Shown: positions 62,451-64,000 of the stretch, piece after piece
How the letters are laid out: each line of letters begins with the position of its first letter
Position numbering within the stretch: position 1 is the stretch's first letter
NCBI RefSeq assembly: GCF_946151055.1
Contig: NZ_CAMGYZ010000004.1
Span: 1-64,000 of the forward strand
Origin: Bacillus sp. Marseille-Q3570
GTDB lineage: Bacteria; Bacillota; Bacilli; Bacillales; Fictibacillaceae
Reading direction: 5' to 3'
Length of the DNA stretch: 64,000 nt
Notes under the pieces: model-generated
Databases searched by the model: none
The model's input: the letters and a program-made list of their open reading frames with translations, nothing else
Told to the model about the DNA's origin: nothing
Translations under genes and position numbers: made by a program

Positions 62451-63320
62451 TTATGCTACGTTTTCTTTCCTGCCCATCAGTTTCAGATTGACGACTGAAA
62501 AGATGAGTGTGATGAGAAAGAGTACGACGCCGGCAGCACTTGCATAGCCCATGTTCAACTTTTCAAATGCCTCTTGATAGATATAAAATACGAGCGTTTT
62601 CGAACTGTTCAGCGGACCGCCGCCTGTCATGATGTAGATCTCTTCAAACACTTTCATCGCGGCAATCGACGACATCACCGTGACGATGATGATCGATGGC
62701 ATCAACATCGGGATTGTGATTCGGATCGTCTGCTGCCACTTGTTCGCCCCGTCGATTTCTGCCGCTTCGTATAGGTTGGATGGGATGGACTGAAGCCCTG
62801 CCAGATAGATGACCATGTAATACCCTAAGCCCTTCCAGACCGTTACGGCCATCACAGCAAAAAGGGCCGTTTTTTCTGACGTAAGCCAGTGGACTGGGCC
62901 GTTGATCATACCGACCACCTCTAGTAAGTAGTTAAGAACTCCTTTCTCGGCATAGACCCATTCCCACGTGATCCCGACGACGACCCATGAGGTGACGACA
63001 GGTATGTAATAAGCTGAACGGAAAAATCCGATGCCTTTGAGCTTTTGATTGACGAGGATCGCGAGAAAAATCGGCAGGATGATGAGCGCCGGAACAACGC
63101 CGACAAGATAAATCAGCGTCTGGATCAGCGTTTTCCAAAACATGCTATCATCGAAAAGTTTCTCGTAATTTTCAGTGCCGACGAAGGTTGGATCGACAAT
63201 CATGTTGTAGTCGGTAAAACTTAACCAGATGGCTTGCAACAACGGATAAAAAATGAATGCTCCCAAAATCACACATCCTGGCAGCAAAAACAAATACGGT
63301 GTCAACGCGTTACGCTTCAC
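62451..63320 (-). CDS. Carbohydrate ABC permease (MalF type)
   Basis: 289 residues, six helices, EAA loop YEAAEIDGANKWQQTIRITIPML. It overlaps the ROK gene by 11 bp and starts at a GTG after GGGGGAG, so it is coupled to the upstream gene. It pairs with the permease at 61545. Confidence 0.92.
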   Translation of the reverse strand: MKRNALTPYLFLLPGCVILGAFIFYPLLQAIWLSFTDYNMIVDPTFVGTENYEKLFDDSMFWKTLIQTLIYLVGVVPALIILPIFLAILVNQKLKGIGFFRSAYYIPVVTSWVVVGITWEWVYAEKGVLNYLLEVVGMINGPVHWLTSEKTALFAVMAVTVWKGLGYYMVIYLAGLQSIPSNLYEAAEIDGANKWQQTIRITIPMLMPSIIIVTVMSSIAAMKVFEEIYIMTGGGPLNSSKTLVFYIYQEAFEKLNMGYASAAGVVLFLITLIFSVVNLKLMGRKENVA

Positions 63321-64000
63321 AATCTCCCCCCTTACTCAATGCATCGAACAACAGCTTAGCCGAGCCGATCATCCCGGCTTTGTTCCCCAGCGTTGCTGCA
63401 AGAACATCCAGCTTTACTTCTTTTTTGTGCAATTTTTGTTGGAGCGTCGGCCACCACTTGTCCTTCGACTCGATCACCCCGCCGCCGATGATCACGGCTT
63501 CCGGATCGATGCTGACGGAAAGGTTATAGATGACAAGCGTAAGATCATCGATGTACCTCTCGACGACAGGCTGGATTTCTTTTTCGCCAGTGTGGAAAGC
63601 TTCAAACACTTCTGCTCCGTTTTCATAGGTTCGGTTTCCGGATTGTTCATTCGCGAGACTTACTAATGCAGTGCCCGAAAGATATTGTTCAATACAACCG
63701 CTATTTCCACAGTTACATGACCGTCCCTCTGGATAGAGGATGACGTGGCCCCATTCACCGCCGTTCCAATGATTTCCTCGGAAGATTTTCCGATTGACCA
63801 TGTTCGCCCCGCCCACACCAGTCCCAAGGGTCAGGAATGTGACTGAATCATAGTTCTCTTTTTTATTCCACCACTCTCCTGCCAGTGCTGCATTCGCGTC
63901 ATTGTCGACGACAGCAGGAAGTGAATATGTATTTTCGATAAAATCGCGCAAGTTAATGCCCTGCCACCCGGGAAGATTGGCTGTACTATAAACGACTTCA
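63310..64000 (-). CDS. ROK-family sugar kinase or regulator (5' end outside window)
   Basis: The frame stays open to the right edge; only the last 230 or so residues are seen. It begins within GVPGP-type sequence context (VVYSTANLPGWQGINLRDF), then has DNDANAALAGEWW, TLGTGVGGANMVN, the zinc motif GHVILYPEGRSCNCGNSGCIEQYLSG (His and CxCGxxGCxE) and an intact sugar-binding region. ROK proteins are glucokinases, N-acetyl-sugar kinases or NagC/XylR repressors; the absent N terminus, where a DNA-binding domain would be, leaves the two uses open. It leads the unit with the permeases. Confidence 0.88.
   Translation of the reverse strand, partial: EVVYSTANLPGWQGINLRDFIENTYSLPAVVDNDANAALAGEWWNKKENYDSVTFLTLGTGVGGANMVNRKIFRGNHWNGGEWGHVILYPEGRSCNCGNSGCIEQYLSGTALVSLANEQSGNRTYENGAEVFEAFHTGEKEIQPVVERYIDDLTLVIYNLSVSIDPEAVIIGGGVIESKDKWWPTLQQKLHKKEVKLDVLAATLGNKAGMIGSAKLLFDALSKGGDCEA

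Overview
The window looks like a chromosomal segment of a Gram-positive, endospore-forming-type Bacillota, most likely a member of the Bacillaceae. The signs are a YwqC/YwqD/YwqE-EpsC exopolysaccharide module with a probable EAR antitermination RNA, a Rap phosphatase paired with a Phr-like pheromone gene, B. subtilis-style Shine-Dalgarno sequences and cre-like boxes, and CUT1 sugar importers with no dedicated ATPase. Genus and species cannot be fixed from the sequence alone. I see no rRNA, tRNA, CRISPR array, intact transposase or replication origin.

Region 1 (1-13.6 kb, all minus strand) is an exopolysaccharide (EPS) operon read from right to left. It starts with a chain-length modulator, tyrosine kinase and PHP-type tyrosine phosphatase. 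A structured leader follows (EAR-like, about 10.90-11.06 kb), then an EpsC/CapD-type dehydratase and GalU. Downstream of a strong terminator is a distinctly AT-rich, strain-variable block: aminotransferase, phosphoglycosyl transferase, two PAPS-type sulfotransferases, a FemAB/GNAT-like transferase, two family 2 glycosyltransferases and a Wzy-like polymerase. The two sulfotransferases predict a sulfated polymer, which is unusual for this phylum. The operon runs off the left edge, so no flippase is seen.

Region 2 (13.9-27.4 kb) is signalling and surface functions: a DUF5317 protein, tiny ORFs, a GGDEF/HD-GYP protein broken by a one-base frameshift, a secreted M14 carboxypeptidase, a Rap-Phr pair whose precursor carries three pheromone-like repeats, a decayed DUF4282 gene, a large secreted subtilase and a TagF-like teichoic acid glycerophosphotransferase. 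Palindromic 48-bp repeats lie on both sides of the TagF-like gene and recur at 55.9 kb.

Region 3 (27.4-64 kb, almost all minus strand) is a large carbohydrate-utilisation island made of several operons. (a) An IclR-controlled galactonate-type operon at 27.4-36.5 kb has a consensus sigma-A promoter, a candidate IclR palindrome and a cre-like box. (b) A GH172 (DUF2961), secreted DUF4185 and six-hairpin-like protein unit at 36.9-42.3 kb recalls D-arabinan-degrading enzyme sets. (c) A unit at 43.1-55.7 kb holds ribokinase, an ABC importer, a Gfo/Idh oxidoreductase, a cupin, a DUF6259 protein, a sulfatase, a LacI regulator and a GH42 beta-galactosidase, behind three helically phased operator boxes. 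(d) An FAD oxidoreductase sits at 56.0-57.6 kb. (e) A ROK protein, two permeases, a DUF4127 protein and a GHL10-like secreted protein fill 58.2-64 kb. Together these genes suggest outside cleavage, import and inside processing of a complex, probably sulfated and galactose- or pentofuranose-containing glycan. A ten-copy 52-bp hairpin tandem repeat at 57.6-58.2 kb separates units (d) and (e).
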